DNA of 64,000 bases from Megasphaera_A sueciensis. Its GTDB lineage: Bacteria; Bacillota; Negativicutes; Veillonellales; Megasphaeraceae. The DNA lies in the NCBI RefSeq assembly GCF_050219315.1, contig NZ_CP116939.1, positions 2,604,001-2,668,000 of the forward strand. The letters are read 5' to 3'. Position numbers and translations under genes: made by a program. Below are positions 36,101 to 44,879 of this stretch, piece by piece. A model generated the notes under the pieces. That model searched no databases. It saw nothing but the letters and a program-made list of their open reading frames with translations, and was not told where the DNA came from. How positions within the stretch are numbered: position 1 is the stretch's first letter; each line of letters starts with the position of its first letter.

Positions 36101-36596
36101 AAAACGAAATGACCAAATGGCGATTCTTACGATTGAAGATTATACACATCCTCTTACCGTTGTCGTTTTTCCCAAAACATATGCCCTTTATGCCGCGTTA
36201 ACGATGCCTGATATGGCTGTTGCGATATCAGGCAGAGCTGATATTAATGATGATACAATACAAATATTAGCGGAAGAATTGAAATTGCTGGATCAAAGCC
36301 AACCCAGAGCAGGGAACATATCTGCTGTCCAAAAGGAGTATATGGATACGGGTTGGAAATCGGGACAAGGAAATAAACTGTTCATCAAAATACCTGCGCA
36401 TTTAGAGAAATCTGATATTAGCAGTACTATTGCTGACATTTTACAGCAGCATCCAGGCACGGTACCTGTATATTTTCATTTGATGGGGAGCCGTCGAACC
36501 ATTCGAACGGATGAAAGGTATTGGGTGCAAATTAGTGATGAACTACATTACCAGCTGCAATCCATTATAGGGGCTCAAGCACTTGTTTTGGAGTGA
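33126..36596 (+). CDS. dnaE: DNA polymerase III alpha subunit
   Basis: The replicative or lagging-strand polymerase of 1156 residues. The N-terminal PHP domain starts HLHNHTQYSLFDG and continues with AITDHGNMYG. The polymerase active site aspartates are in PDIDMDF near 397. GPGRGSAAGS near 355 is the family signature. A helix-hairpin-helix region and an OB-fold (about 960-1070) follow. AAAAGGAG precedes the ATG. It is a typical DnaE of the non-PolC type and stands as a single gene between terminators. Confidence 0.97.
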   Translation: MRPFVHLHNHTQYSLFDGLCRIPDMVSKAAAMNMPAIAITDHGNMYGVIYLYKEARAQGIKPILGCEVYMTRGSRFEQKTKERLCHLILLAKNLQGYHNLVKIVSKGFVDGENNYHRPRVDYDLLEQYHEGLIAMSACIEGHIQQDILNRNEAGARKSLENLVRIFGKDDFYLEVQNHGLPEEGEVRKLFKEWAGEYGLKLVATNDFHYLDRSDAAAQEVKLCISTASTLDDPTHFRFSNDEFYMKSGDEMAALFPDMPEALETTLEIADKCNVEINFDERHLPKFPVPEGETDVTYLRKLCRQALPKKYDPVTDEVQKRLEYELDVIEKMGFPSYFLIVWDYVKFARDHKIPVGPGRGSAAGSVVAYLLGITGLDPLKYDLLFERFLNPERISMPDIDMDFCYENRSKIIDYVTYKYGKDHVAQIITFGTLAAKAVLRDVGRVLAIPLNEVNRIVKMIPNELGITLDKALKTNKDFKKEYDTEAVVHRLVDYGKALEGLVRHSSTHAAGVVISAAPVDDYVPLQYSKEGYLTTQFDKDLVEELGLLKMDFLGLRTLTVIGDAIKLIKQNRGIDIDVNHIPLDDLETCRLLTEGDTAGVFQMESSGITNLVKELRPRHFEDMIPLVALYRPGPLGSGMVDDFIRASHGERQITYLHPLLEPILKDTYGVILYQEQVMQIASVMGGFTLGQADLLRRAMGKKKESVLKAQRENFLSGTRQNNISDDIANQVFDLMVYFAGYGFNKSHSAAYAYVAWQTAYLKAHFRPEFMAATMTSMINDMNKISYYVSECRHHEVPVLSPDVNASGSMFSVQGKGVRFGLAGIKNLGENAIDVIVKARNQEGPFVSLADFCSRVDFHVVNKRAVESLIKCGAMDSFGYKRSQLMAVADQAISLGSLNQKDHASGQMGLFDMGEESVVELNYPAIEEYPIEMRLAMEKEYDGFYFSGHPLNKYKKIMDTLTPIAALFGEGNRDYDGKVVHVGGLITAKKQVTTKRNDQMAILTIEDYTHPLTVVVFPKTYALYAALTMPDMAVAISGRADINDDTIQILAEELKLLDQSQPRAGNISAVQKEYMDTGWKSGQGNKLFIKIPAHLEKSDISSTIADILQQHPGTVPVYFHLMGSRRTIRTDERYWVQISDELHYQLQSIIGAQALVLE

Positions 36597-36655
36597 GGAT
36601 TGGATAAGATTTGTGCGCAGCGCTATTTTCTGAATTTTGTAAATAATCTATACAT

Positions 36656-36706
36656 AAAGAGGCGGTGGCGGAAAGAGTATACTTTCTGCCACCGCCTTTT
36701 TATGTA
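36656..36706. terminator. Bidirectional terminator between dnaE and the CDF gene
   Basis: A long hairpin: AGGCGGTGGC-GGAAAG pairs with CTTTC-TGCCACCGCCT, flanked by outer TACATAAA/TTATGTA pairing. It serves both converging genes. Confidence 0.9.
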
Positions 36707-36727
36707 TAAGTTTCTTTTTATTACAGA

Positions 36728-37927
36728 TTAATCAATCAAAAGTTTTTTCGAGGGAATGTCTTCTGGGATAAATTTAGCAATTACGACACGATAACGAGGA
36801 TTAAATGCAATAATAGCAGTATTGATGTTTTTTCGTATTTCTATCATTTGTTCTTCTGTCATTTCTGTAGGGGGAATGTGTAAATCACAAATAACATTAA
36901 GACGGGCTTTTCCGTAGGTGATTCGTAAATGATCTGTATGATAGCAGGGATATTCCTTTTGAATAATAAGATCCAAAATGTGACGTACGCGAGTAATGAT
37001 TTTTAGATCTGTACATAATGGATCCATGTGTATATTGATATCGATTTGAAATTTATCAGAAAGCTCTTCTTCTAATTCATCTAAAATGGCGTGAACTTCT
37101 ACTAGGTTAGAGGTATCCGGTACCTCTGCGTGAATCGAAGCAAAAATACGGCCCGGCCCGTAGTCGTGTATTTTTAAATCATGGGTACCTACGATATATT
37201 TCCCATTCATGACACAGGAGCGGATTGCTTCTGTCAACTCAGGAGAAGCTGCTTTTCCCAATAAAATATTTACGGTTTTTTTGACAATTGCAAAACCGGT
37301 ATACAGAATCAGTAAGCCAATGGCAGTACCGGCAAGGGCATCGACCGGCAATGTTGTATATAGTTGGATAATCGTTGTAATGAGGACGCCAGTGGTAGCA
37401 ATCACATCATTGATACTGTCGGAAGCAGTAGCCTCGTTGACACTGGATTGGATAGCGCTGCCGATATAATTGTTATAGCAATACATCCATCCTTTAATTG
37501 CGATAGATACTAGTAATATGCAGAGGCTCCAATAATTGAAAGTAAGGGGTTCTGGGTCAAAAAATTTATGGACAGAGGCGTTGATTAATTGATAACCGAC
37601 GACCATGATAATAATGCCGATGGTCAGAGAAGCTAAATATTCAAATCGTCCATGTCCGAACGGATGTTCTTTATCGGGTGGTTTATTGCTTAGTTTGGCA
37701 CTGATAATAATAATAGACGATGAACCCATATCACTCAAGTTATTGAATGCATCGGAGATGATAGCAATGCTATTAATAGATATACCTACGAGAAATTTGC
37801 TGACAAATAAAAATAAATTGCAAATAATACCTAAAATACCACTTAAAATACTATATTTTTCACGGACAAGCTTGTCTGTGGTGTTTTTATAATCTGTAAT
37901 GCAGGAACGAATAATATATTTAATCAT
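36728..37927 (-). CDS. Cation diffusion facilitator efflux protein
   Basis: A 399-residue CDF transporter exporting divalent metals such as Zn, Mn or Fe in exchange for protons. Six transmembrane helices are followed by a C-terminal cytoplasmic domain. The family signature is visible: SDAFNNLSDMGSS in helix 2 (DxxxD-type metal site), HPFGHGRFEYLA in the following loop and ASDSINDV in helix 5. The C-terminal extension beyond residue 300 is longer than in the smallest CDF members. It lies downstream of rpoN2 on the same strand with a 21-base gap. Confidence 0.9.
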   Translation of the reverse strand: MIKYIIRSCITDYKNTTDKLVREKYSILSGILGIICNLFLFVSKFLVGISINSIAIISDAFNNLSDMGSSSIIIISAKLSNKPPDKEHPFGHGRFEYLASLTIGIIIMVVGYQLINASVHKFFDPEPLTFNYWSLCILLVSIAIKGWMYCYNNYIGSAIQSSVNEATASDSINDVIATTGVLITTIIQLYTTLPVDALAGTAIGLLILYTGFAIVKKTVNILLGKAASPELTEAIRSCVMNGKYIVGTHDLKIHDYGPGRIFASIHAEVPDTSNLVEVHAILDELEEELSDKFQIDINIHMDPLCTDLKIITRVRHILDLIIQKEYPCYHTDHLRITYGKARLNVICDLHIPPTEMTEEQMIEIRKNINTAIIAFNPRYRVVIAKFIPEDIPSKKLLID

Positions 37928-37948
37928 GTAAATTCTCCTTCGAAATAA

Positions 37949-39286
37949 TTACGTTTGATGTTTGCGATACCGTGAATCAGGAACATTCAGCGCACGACGA
38001 TATTTTGTCAGGGTTCTTCGTGCAATGGGAATATGCAGTGCTTGAAAAATTTTTTCTAACTGGTAATCTGAGTAAGGATGTTCATGATCTTCTTTGCTCA
38101 AGATATCGGTTAGTAATTGCTTAATCTGAAAAACGGATAAAAGAGCGGTTTCTTTTTTTCCCGTAAATTCCCGGCTTAAAAAGAAACCAAGACTATAGAC
38201 CCCTTTATTTGTATGTATATATTTGTTTTTTACGGTACGGCTGGCAGTGGAAATACTAATGTGACAAGCATTTGCAATGTGTTTTAAAGATAAAGGTTTT
38301 AAAGGTAACCCATATATAAAATAATCCAATTGCTGCGTGACGATGAAAGTACCAACAGAGAGCAATGTCCGCTTACGCATTTCCAACGCTCTGTGTATGA
38401 ATTTGTAGTGAGACAAACGTTGTCTGGCGAAATCACGGACATCTCCTGCCATTACTTCATATTTATTGTAATCTTCTTGGAGAAAACGAACACCTGGGAT
38501 TGTTTCGTCTGCATACCGTAAAGTAGGGCGATTTTCTTCAAATGTCAGAAATAAATCGGGGTATACACAAATTGTTGTCTCATTATTGAACAATTTTCCG
38601 GGAGCTGGCGAAAGCTTGTGGATAAACCGCAGCATAGCATATAATTCTTTTGGAGAAATTTGTGTGGCTGCCGTTATTTTTGATAGCCGTTTATGTAATA
38701 ACTCGTCCCCGTATTTTTGTAAAATTTCTTCTAAGCGCCCCGGTTTTTTGTTGAGACGGCTTAATTGTAAAAGATAACATTCGATAAGTGTTCGAGCTCC
38801 GATGCCGGCGGGATCTAAAGACTGCAGAAGCGCAATGGCATCTTGCATCAATGGTAGCGGAATATGCAGCGTTTTGGTCAGCGTATCTACATCAATGCGT
38901 AGGAAACCACTTTCATCTAATTGGGAAATCAAGTATTTCGTAAGTGCTTTTACAGGTTCTGCAATATTTTTTTCATAGCTTAGTTGTTTTTTTAAGTGAT
39001 CATATAAAGATTCACATTGCTTGGAGTACGTAGCTTCAATAACCGTTGTCGCCGATTTACCAGATGATGGAAAATCGGTATTATACGAATCATAAGGAGC
39101 ATCTAATGAATTTTGGTAAGTTTCAGGTACTATAATTTCAATCAATGGATTATCTAGTGCTTCATTTTGCAGATAGGATAATATATCGGTACCGTTCAAT
39201 TCTGTTAGTTTAATAGCCATAGATAAGGATTGAGACAGTGTTTGCTTTTGTTTTTGTTCGATGGATACAGTAGGGTCTCTATACAT
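37949..39286 (-). CDS. rpoN: RNA polymerase sigma-54 factor
   Basis: A 445-residue RpoN. Region I is IEQKQKQTLSQSLSMAIKLTEL. The core-binding domain includes QLDESGFLRID and LQSLDPAGIGARTL near 150-180. The helix-turn-helix reads LKHIANACHISISTASRTVKNKY and the RpoN box is ARRTLTKYRR, closer to the consensus ARRTVAKYRE in its first half than the paralogue at 12560. AAAAGGAGCTG lies upstream of the ATG. Being a stand-alone gene beside a housekeeping region, it is the better candidate for the general sigma-54; it is divergent from the acetoin operon, which has a sigma-54 promoter. Confidence 0.93.
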   Translation of the reverse strand: MYRDPTVSIEQKQKQTLSQSLSMAIKLTELNGTDILSYLQNEALDNPLIEIIVPETYQNSLDAPYDSYNTDFPSSGKSATTVIEATYSKQCESLYDHLKKQLSYEKNIAEPVKALTKYLISQLDESGFLRIDVDTLTKTLHIPLPLMQDAIALLQSLDPAGIGARTLIECYLLQLSRLNKKPGRLEEILQKYGDELLHKRLSKITAATQISPKELYAMLRFIHKLSPAPGKLFNNETTICVYPDLFLTFEENRPTLRYADETIPGVRFLQEDYNKYEVMAGDVRDFARQRLSHYKFIHRALEMRKRTLLSVGTFIVTQQLDYFIYGLPLKPLSLKHIANACHISISTASRTVKNKYIHTNKGVYSLGFFLSREFTGKKETALLSVFQIKQLLTDILSKEDHEHPYSDYQLEKIFQALHIPIARRTLTKYRRALNVPDSRYRKHQT

Positions 39287-39990
39287 GTGCAGCTCCTTTT
39301 TTAATTATCCTTTAGTAAAAGTATAACAAAATTAAAAGGATTAACAAGTTAAAAAAATAATAGAGATCATTTTTCTGTGAATACATGCTTTTCAATAAAA
39401 CGATTTAATATATTTTGATTAGGCGAGGCAGGATTCTGATCAAAGATACTTTATTTTATCAACCGCGGAATGTCAACTTTTTTCTTGTTATAAAAAAGTG
39501 TTTTATTTGTAAAATATAAAAAAATAGTATAAAATGATACATATTACATTATTTCGTATTTTATTTTAAAAATTTAATATATTACCTAGTATGCAGTAAA
39601 TGCCCTTCTGGAAATGAAGGGCATTTACCTTAATTAAATAATGATGTGTACATATGATGCTTTTGCACATTATATATAAAAGTGTTCGAGATTGTCGCAA
39701 ATGATACAAAACGAAGTACGACATTTAAAATAAAAACAGTAAATAGCATATACTTATTGTTCTATAAGAAAAAATATGTATAGAATATGAACGTCATTGT
39801 TCAGAAAAATATATGTGTTTAGTTTCTGATCAGTATTTTTTTTTGTTTATAACTGTAAATGTTAAAATAGTAAAACGTTTAATTTAACATAAAGAAAAAA
39901 ATTTTGAAATGTTCATTTTCCTAAAAAAACAAGCGTTAATCAAAAGTTATAGTCGGTATTACTTTTTTTAAATTATACAACAATGTAAAA
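39287..39990. other. Intergenic region upstream of the acetoin operon
   Basis: About 700 AT-rich bases between rpoN and the acetoin promoter hold no credible coding frame. A perfect 13-bp hairpin lies at 39596-39628. The region should contain the AcoR binding sites, but I could not identify a convincing repeated element. Confidence 0.5.
39596..39628. other. Perfect 13-bp hairpin
   Basis: GTAAATGCCCTTC and GAAGGGCATTTAC are exact reverse complements with a 7-base loop TGGAAAT. No strong T-run follows on either strand. It could insulate the divergent genes as a weak terminator or act as a protein site. Confidence 0.7.
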
Positions 39991-40007
39991 TAGGCACGCT
40001 TTTTGCA
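39991..40007 (+). promoter_or_regulatory. Sigma-54 promoter of the acetoin operon
   Basis: TAGGCACGCTTTTTGCA gives GG and GC at the exact -24/-12 spacing, matching TTGGCACG-N4-TTGCA except one base. It lies 36 bases before the acoA start. Its partner activator is encoded by acoR at 46669. Confidence 0.92.
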
Positions 40008-40042
40008 TTATTATTGGGCAAATAAAAAAAGGAGCTGATAGT

Positions 40043-41005
40043 ATGTATGACAAAGATTTATTAAAAGATGCGTATCGCAAAATGTCTCTCATCCGCGCTT
40101 ACGAATCTAAGGTCGAAGAAATTTTCCTGGCCGGTGAATTGCCAGGCTTTACACACTTGTATATTGGTGAAGAAGCCAGTGGTGTCGGTGTATGTGAAAA
40201 TTTAACCGATAAAGATTATATCGAAAGTAACCATCGCGGTCATGGCCATTGTATTGCCAAGGGCGCAGACGTAAAAAAAATGATGGCTGAATTGTATGGC
40301 AAATCCACGGGATATTGTAAAGGAAAAGGCGGATCTATGCATATTGCTGATTTTTCTATCGGGATGCTGGGTGCGAACGGGGTTGTCGGTGCCGGATATA
40401 ATTTGGCCATGGGCGCAGGGCTTGCTGCAAAGCTGCGCGGTTCCGGTGAAATAGCGGTAGCTTTTTTTGGTGATGGTGCTTCTAATCGCGGTACGTTCCA
40501 TGAAGCGTGCAATATGGCATCTGCTTGGAAACTTCCTGTGCTTTTTGTATGTGAAATGAACGAATGGGCTTCTACAACCTATTATAAGAGAACTACTTCG
40601 GTTGACCAGATTGCTAAACGGGCTGTTGGCTATAATATGCCGGGGAAAACGGTTAATGGGAATGATTTCTTCGAAGTATATCCGGCAGCTAAAGAAGCCA
40701 TTGAATATATACGGAGCGGACAAGGTCCCTATCTTCTCGAAAATCATACCTTCCGGGTAAAGGGACATTTTGTAGGGGATCCGGAGTTATATCGTTCTCA
40801 TGAAGAAACTATGAAACGTTTTGAAGCGGATGATCCGATTCAGAATTTCCGTAAAACTGCAATTGCTAAAAAATTATTGGCAAAGAAAGATATGGATGCC
40901 ATGGATAAAGAAAATGCAGAGTTGATTACGGAAGCAGTAGCAGAAGCGCAAGCAGCTCCGTATCTGGATACATCTGCTTTAATGGAAGACTACTATTGCG
41001 ATTAA
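40043..41005 (+). CDS. acoA: Acetoin dehydrogenase E1, alpha subunit
   Basis: Thiamine-diphosphate-binding subunit of the acetoin-cleaving complex (acetoin to acetaldehyde and acetyl-CoA). The 320-residue protein has SNHRGHGHCIAKGAD, KGGSMHIAD and the thiamine-diphosphate motif GDGASNRGTFHEACNMA with a later Asn (EMNEWA). AAAGGAGC precedes the ATG. Pyruvate dehydrogenase E1 alpha is similar, but the sigma-54 promoter, AcoR-like regulator and gene order support acetoin. Next gene acoB begins 22 bases later. Confidence 0.9.
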   Translation: MYDKDLLKDAYRKMSLIRAYESKVEEIFLAGELPGFTHLYIGEEASGVGVCENLTDKDYIESNHRGHGHCIAKGADVKKMMAELYGKSTGYCKGKGGSMHIADFSIGMLGANGVVGAGYNLAMGAGLAAKLRGSGEIAVAFFGDGASNRGTFHEACNMASAWKLPVLFVCEMNEWASTTYYKRTTSVDQIAKRAVGYNMPGKTVNGNDFFEVYPAAKEAIEYIRSGQGPYLLENHTFRVKGHFVGDPELYRSHEETMKRFEADDPIQNFRKTAIAKKLLAKKDMDAMDKENAELITEAVAEAQAAPYLDTSALMEDYYCD

Positions 41006-41027
41006 CAAAGAGGGAGGAAAATATATA

Positions 41028-42005
41028 ATGAGACGTATAACATTTTCGGTTGCAACACAAGAAGCCATGCAGGAAGAAATGAAACGTGATGATCGCGTTT
41101 TCCTCATGGGCGAAGATATTGCCAAACAAGGCGGTATTTTTGGCCAGTTTAAAGGACTGGCGCAAGAATTTGGAGAAGAACGGGTTCGTGATACGCCGAT
41201 TTCAGAAACGGCTATTATTGGTGGCGGCGTAGGTGCGGCATTAGCAGGAATGCGTCCTGTAGTTGATATGCACTTTGCAGATTTTATTGGTGTACCCATG
41301 GATGAAATCTTCAACCAAATGGCTAAAGCCCGCTATATGTTCGGCGGACAATGCAAGGTACCATTGGTATTACGGGCCCCTGATGGCATGACCCGCGGCG
41401 GTGCGGCACAGCATTCACAGTGTGTTGAAGCTTGGTTTATGCATATTCCCGGAATTAAGGTAGTTATACCTTCCAATCCGGCAGATGCAAAAGGATTGTT
41501 AAAATCAGCCATTCGTTCAGATGATCCCATACTTTATTTTGAACATAAGAAATTATTTTCCATGAAGGGGGAAGTCCCGGAAGGTGAATATTTGACACCT
41601 ATTGGAAAAGCCAATGTGGCTAAAGAAGGAAGCGATATGACGATTGTCTCGTATTCCTTCTATATGACCAATGTTCTTACTGCTGCACAGCAGCTGGCTA
41701 AAGAAGGCATTAATGTCGAATGTATCGATCTTAGGACCATTTCCCCGCTGGATATGGATACAGTCTATGAATCCTTGAAGAAAACCAAAAAACTCATGGT
41801 TGTCCATGAAGCGGTTAAACAAGGAGGTGTTGGTGCTGAAGTAGCGGCCCGTACGGCAGAAGAGATGTTGGATTATCTGGATGCTCCGATCGTTCGTTTA
41901 GGTGCTCCGTTTGTTCCCATTCCGTATACGCCGCCATTAGAACGATTGGTTAAAATCGAACCAGAAGACATTATTGCTGCAGTGAAAAAAACGCTTGGAC
42001 GTTAA
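41028..42005 (+). CDS. acoB: Acetoin dehydrogenase E1, beta subunit
   Basis: The transketolase-like beta subunit that completes the E1 active site. At 325 residues it has FLMGEDIAKQGGIFGQFKGL, RVRDTPISE with the catalytic Glu, GGAAQHSQCVEAWFMHIPGIKVVIPSNPADAKGLL and the C-terminal VHEAVKQGGVGAEVAA. Good Shine-Dalgarno sequence GGGAGG lies upstream. It is followed by a strong GC hairpin and an inserted transporter gene rather than directly by the E2 gene. Confidence 0.92.
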   Translation: MRRITFSVATQEAMQEEMKRDDRVFLMGEDIAKQGGIFGQFKGLAQEFGEERVRDTPISETAIIGGGVGAALAGMRPVVDMHFADFIGVPMDEIFNQMAKARYMFGGQCKVPLVLRAPDGMTRGGAAQHSQCVEAWFMHIPGIKVVIPSNPADAKGLLKSAIRSDDPILYFEHKKLFSMKGEVPEGEYLTPIGKANVAKEGSDMTIVSYSFYMTNVLTAAQQLAKEGINVECIDLRTISPLDMDTVYESLKKTKKLMVVHEAVKQGGVGAEVAARTAEEMLDYLDAPIVRLGAPFVPIPYTPPLERLVKIEPEDIIAAVKKTLGR

Positions 42006-42029
42006 CGTACTCATATGAATATTTATTTC

Positions 42030-42060
42030 CCCAACCCCTTTTGTGATGGGAGGGGTTGGG
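42030..42060 (+). other. GC-rich hairpin between acoB and the MFS gene
   Basis: CCCAACCCCT pairs perfectly with AGGGGTTGGG around an 11-base loop. No T-run follows, so it probably modulates mRNA stability or relative expression within the operon. Confidence 0.65.
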
Positions 42061-42090
42061 ATGATGGTAAAGTAGAAGGAGGCAAAGTAA

Positions 42091-43413
42091 ATGGATGCTA
42101 AGTATGCAAATATAAATTTTGAAAATTTGTATAATAAACGTAAATTGCACGTTATCCTTCCTGTCTTTTTTGTGTCGGTCATAGCTTTTCTTGACCGTGT
42201 TAATGTTGCGTATGCCGGTATGACGATGACAAGAGATCTGCCGTGGTTGACACCTGAAATATTTGGTGCGGGAGCCGGTATGTTCTTCCTTGGTTATTTT
42301 TTCTTTGAAATTCCGGGTTCTTTGATTGCGGCGAAGTTTGATGCCTGTAAATGGATAGCCCGTATTATGTTTACCTGGGGCTTGGTTTGCGGTTTGCTTG
42401 CGTTTATGACTTCCCCTTTCCAATTCTATTTGTTTAGATTTTTGCTAGGGGCTTGTGAAGCCAGTTTGTATCCCGTTATTTATGCAGTACTTTTCCCACG
42501 CTGGTTTCTTGCTGGTGAACGTGCCAAGGCTATTTCCCTAATGCTTACATCCTTGCTGATTGCAGCTATTGTAGGGGCGCCTGTAGCAGGTATTCTTTTG
42601 GATTTAAATCTCTTTGGTTTTGCCGGATGGCAGACGTTGTTCTTACTTGAAGCAATACCGGCCTTAATTTTTACGTTTGTATTCCTTCTTTGGGTAAAGG
42701 ATCGTCCGGATAAAGTATCCTGGCTGTCTCAGGAAGAAAAAGATTACTTAAATGAAACGATTGCGGCAGAAGAAGAAGCAAAAGCAAAAGTAAAAAAATA
42801 TACGATTATGCAGTCTCTTACAGATAAACAAGTATGGCGTTTATGCATTATTTACTTTACTTGGATTACCGGTTTCTGGGGCTTTAATTTCTGGATGCCG
42901 CAGGCATTGAAGAGCTTGTCCGGCTGGTCAGCTACTATGGTAGGTATTTCTATTATATTCCCGATGGGGGCAGCCTTGGTTGCACAGATTATTATTGGAA
43001 ATCACTCTTCTAAAACAGGGGAAAAACGGTGGCATGTTGCCGGATGTATGTTCCTAGGCGGTATCGGATTAGTGTGTGCACCCTTTATACAAAGTCCAAT
43101 ATTGAGTCTTGTATTTATTTGTATCACGGCGATTGGTGTATATTCTGCAATGGGAACATGGTGGTCTGTGCCGACAACCTTCTTAAGTGGTGCGGCAGCA
43201 GCGGGTGCCACTGCTCTGATTAACTCAATAGCTAATCTTGGCGGGTATCTCGGACCCTATATGCTGGGCGTTATCAAACAAAACACAGGATCTACAGACG
43301 GCGGTTATTTGGCATTAGGAGCTATGCTCTTTATTTCAGGAGCGGTTATGCTGACTCTTCCGAAAAAATCGGCAGTTGATATAGCACGGGAACAGATGAC
43401 GGAAGAAAAATAA
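42091..43413 (+). CDS. MFS transporter (anion:cation symporter type)
   Basis: A 440-residue 12-helix major facilitator. LDRVNVAYAG in helix 1, the KFDACKWIARIMFTWG loop and FLLGACEASLYPVI in helix 4 place it in the anion:cation symporter (tartrate/hexuronate/phthalate) branch. AGAAGGAGG precedes the ATG. Sitting between acoB and acoC, it is presumably co-expressed with the complex and might import a substrate such as a C4 compound or acid feeding acetoin metabolism. Acetoin itself is neutral and may not need a carrier, so the substrate is open. Confidence 0.85.
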   Translation: MDAKYANINFENLYNKRKLHVILPVFFVSVIAFLDRVNVAYAGMTMTRDLPWLTPEIFGAGAGMFFLGYFFFEIPGSLIAAKFDACKWIARIMFTWGLVCGLLAFMTSPFQFYLFRFLLGACEASLYPVIYAVLFPRWFLAGERAKAISLMLTSLLIAAIVGAPVAGILLDLNLFGFAGWQTLFLLEAIPALIFTFVFLLWVKDRPDKVSWLSQEEKDYLNETIAAEEEAKAKVKKYTIMQSLTDKQVWRLCIIYFTWITGFWGFNFWMPQALKSLSGWSATMVGISIIFPMGAALVAQIIIGNHSSKTGEKRWHVAGCMFLGGIGLVCAPFIQSPILSLVFICITAIGVYSAMGTWWSVPTTFLSGAAAAGATALINSIANLGGYLGPYMLGVIKQNTGSTDGGYLALGAMLFISGAVMLTLPKKSAVDIAREQMTEEK

Positions 43414-43457
43414 TAGGTACGTTTATTGAAAATAGGTTAGCAAGGAGGTAATGATTG

Positions 43458-44807
43458 ATGGCGACAGCACTTACGATGCCACAATTGGGCCTGACGATGA
43501 CAGAAGGAACGGTCTCGCAATGGCTTAAAAAAGTAGGCGACCCGGTAAAAAAGGGTGATGAAGTCGTAGAAGTTGAAACAGATAAAATCAGTAATATAGT
43601 GGAAGCCCATGAAGACGGCATTCTTCTATCCATTGTTATGAAGGAAGGCGAAGCCGGCCCGGTAAAGGCTGTAATGGGGTATATCGGGCAAGCCGGTGAA
43701 ACCGTACCGGGGGATGACAGCGGCCCGGCAGCAGAACCAGCTCCTCAAGAAGCCGCGGTGGCACCGGTGCCACCGGCAGCTGCCGGTCCAGTGCAACATA
43801 CGATTGTCGGCGGCTGGGTATTGGCGACTCCGTATGCTCGTACATTAGCGAAAGAAGCCGGCATCGATCTGGCCCTCGTTTCTGGTACCGGTCCGAACGG
43901 GCGAGTCGTAGGCCGCGATGTGGAAGCTTTTAAAGCAGAAGAAAAAATACGTATCTCTCCCACGGCTGCTAAAGTGGCGGCTGATCTGGGAGTAGATACC
44001 CAAACGGTAACTGCCGACGGACGAATCATGAAGAAAGATATCCTTACAGCCGCCGGAGTTGTTCCGGCAGCTCCGACAGTCCCGGCAGCGGCGGCAGCCG
44101 CTCCGGTGACGGTGCAAGCGGAAGTAAAATCGGCTCCGAAAAACGGCGTTCTGCTCAAGGGGATGCGCAAGGTCATTGCCCAGCGTCTGGGAGACTGCTG
44201 GAAGAATACGCCGCATGTCCATCATACGGTAGAAGTCAATATGACCAAGGCCACGGAACTTCGCAGTACTTTCATTGCCATGGACAAGAAATTCTCCTTT
44301 ACCGATCTGATCATCAAAGCCATGTGCAAAGTTCTGGAGGAATATACGGCAGCCAACGACAGTCTGGTAGACGGGTATCTGGTCCATAACGAAGGGATTC
44401 ATATGGGAGTTGCTGTTGCGGTCGAAAAAGGCCTCATCGTGCCGGTCATCAAGAATGCCAATCATAAAGGGCTGATGGATATTCATCGGGCTGTTGGCGA
44501 ACTGGCACGGGCCGCCCGTGACAATACGCTGTCACCGGATGATCTGACAGGCGGTACCTGTACCATCAGCAATCTGGGCATGTACGGCTGCGATCATTTT
44601 ACGCCAATCGTCAATCCGCCGGAAGCAACGATTCTCGGAGTATGCCGCACGGTAGATAAAGCCGTAGTACTAGATGGCAAGATTGTGATCGCTCCGATGA
44701 TGAATGTCATCCTGGGGTATGATCACCGAGTAGTAGACGGAGCGTTAGCCGGATTAATCACATCGCGGCTCCGCGAATATTTGGAAAATCCGTTATTGTT
44801 ACTCTAA
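43458..44807 (+). CDS. acoC: Acetoin dehydrogenase E2 (dihydrolipoyl acetyltransferase)
   Basis: A 449-residue E2. The lipoyl domain (1-80) has the lipoylated Lys43 in ETDKIS. Two peripheral-subunit-binding-like segments follow: ATPYARTLAKEAGID...GRVVGRDV (123-155) and ISPTAAKVAADLGVD...GRIMKKDI (166-195). After an Ala/Pro linker comes the catalytic domain ending in DHRVVDG, which has the active-site His and Asp. ATG at 43458 follows AAGGAGG; the frame's TTG three bases earlier is not needed. Composition is distinctly GC-richer than acoA and acoB. The double binding segment is unusual. Confidence 0.92.
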   Translation: MATALTMPQLGLTMTEGTVSQWLKKVGDPVKKGDEVVEVETDKISNIVEAHEDGILLSIVMKEGEAGPVKAVMGYIGQAGETVPGDDSGPAAEPAPQEAAVAPVPPAAAGPVQHTIVGGWVLATPYARTLAKEAGIDLALVSGTGPNGRVVGRDVEAFKAEEKIRISPTAAKVAADLGVDTQTVTADGRIMKKDILTAAGVVPAAPTVPAAAAAAPVTVQAEVKSAPKNGVLLKGMRKVIAQRLGDCWKNTPHVHHTVEVNMTKATELRSTFIAMDKKFSFTDLIIKAMCKVLEEYTAANDSLVDGYLVHNEGIHMGVAVAVEKGLIVPVIKNANHKGLMDIHRAVGELARAARDNTLSPDDLTGGTCTISNLGMYGCDHFTPIVNPPEATILGVCRTVDKAVVLDGKIVIAPMMNVILGYDHRVVDGALAGLITSRLREYLENPLLLL

Positions 44808-44879
44808 TAGAAATACTGGGGAGGTGTCCTTCTCCCGGGAGGGACACTTTTCTATTTAACCATTAGGAGGTAATTTTTC

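Noticed and set aside
43745..44486. Minus-strand frames opposite acoC
   Set aside because: Antisense shadows caused by the Ala/Pro-rich linker composition.
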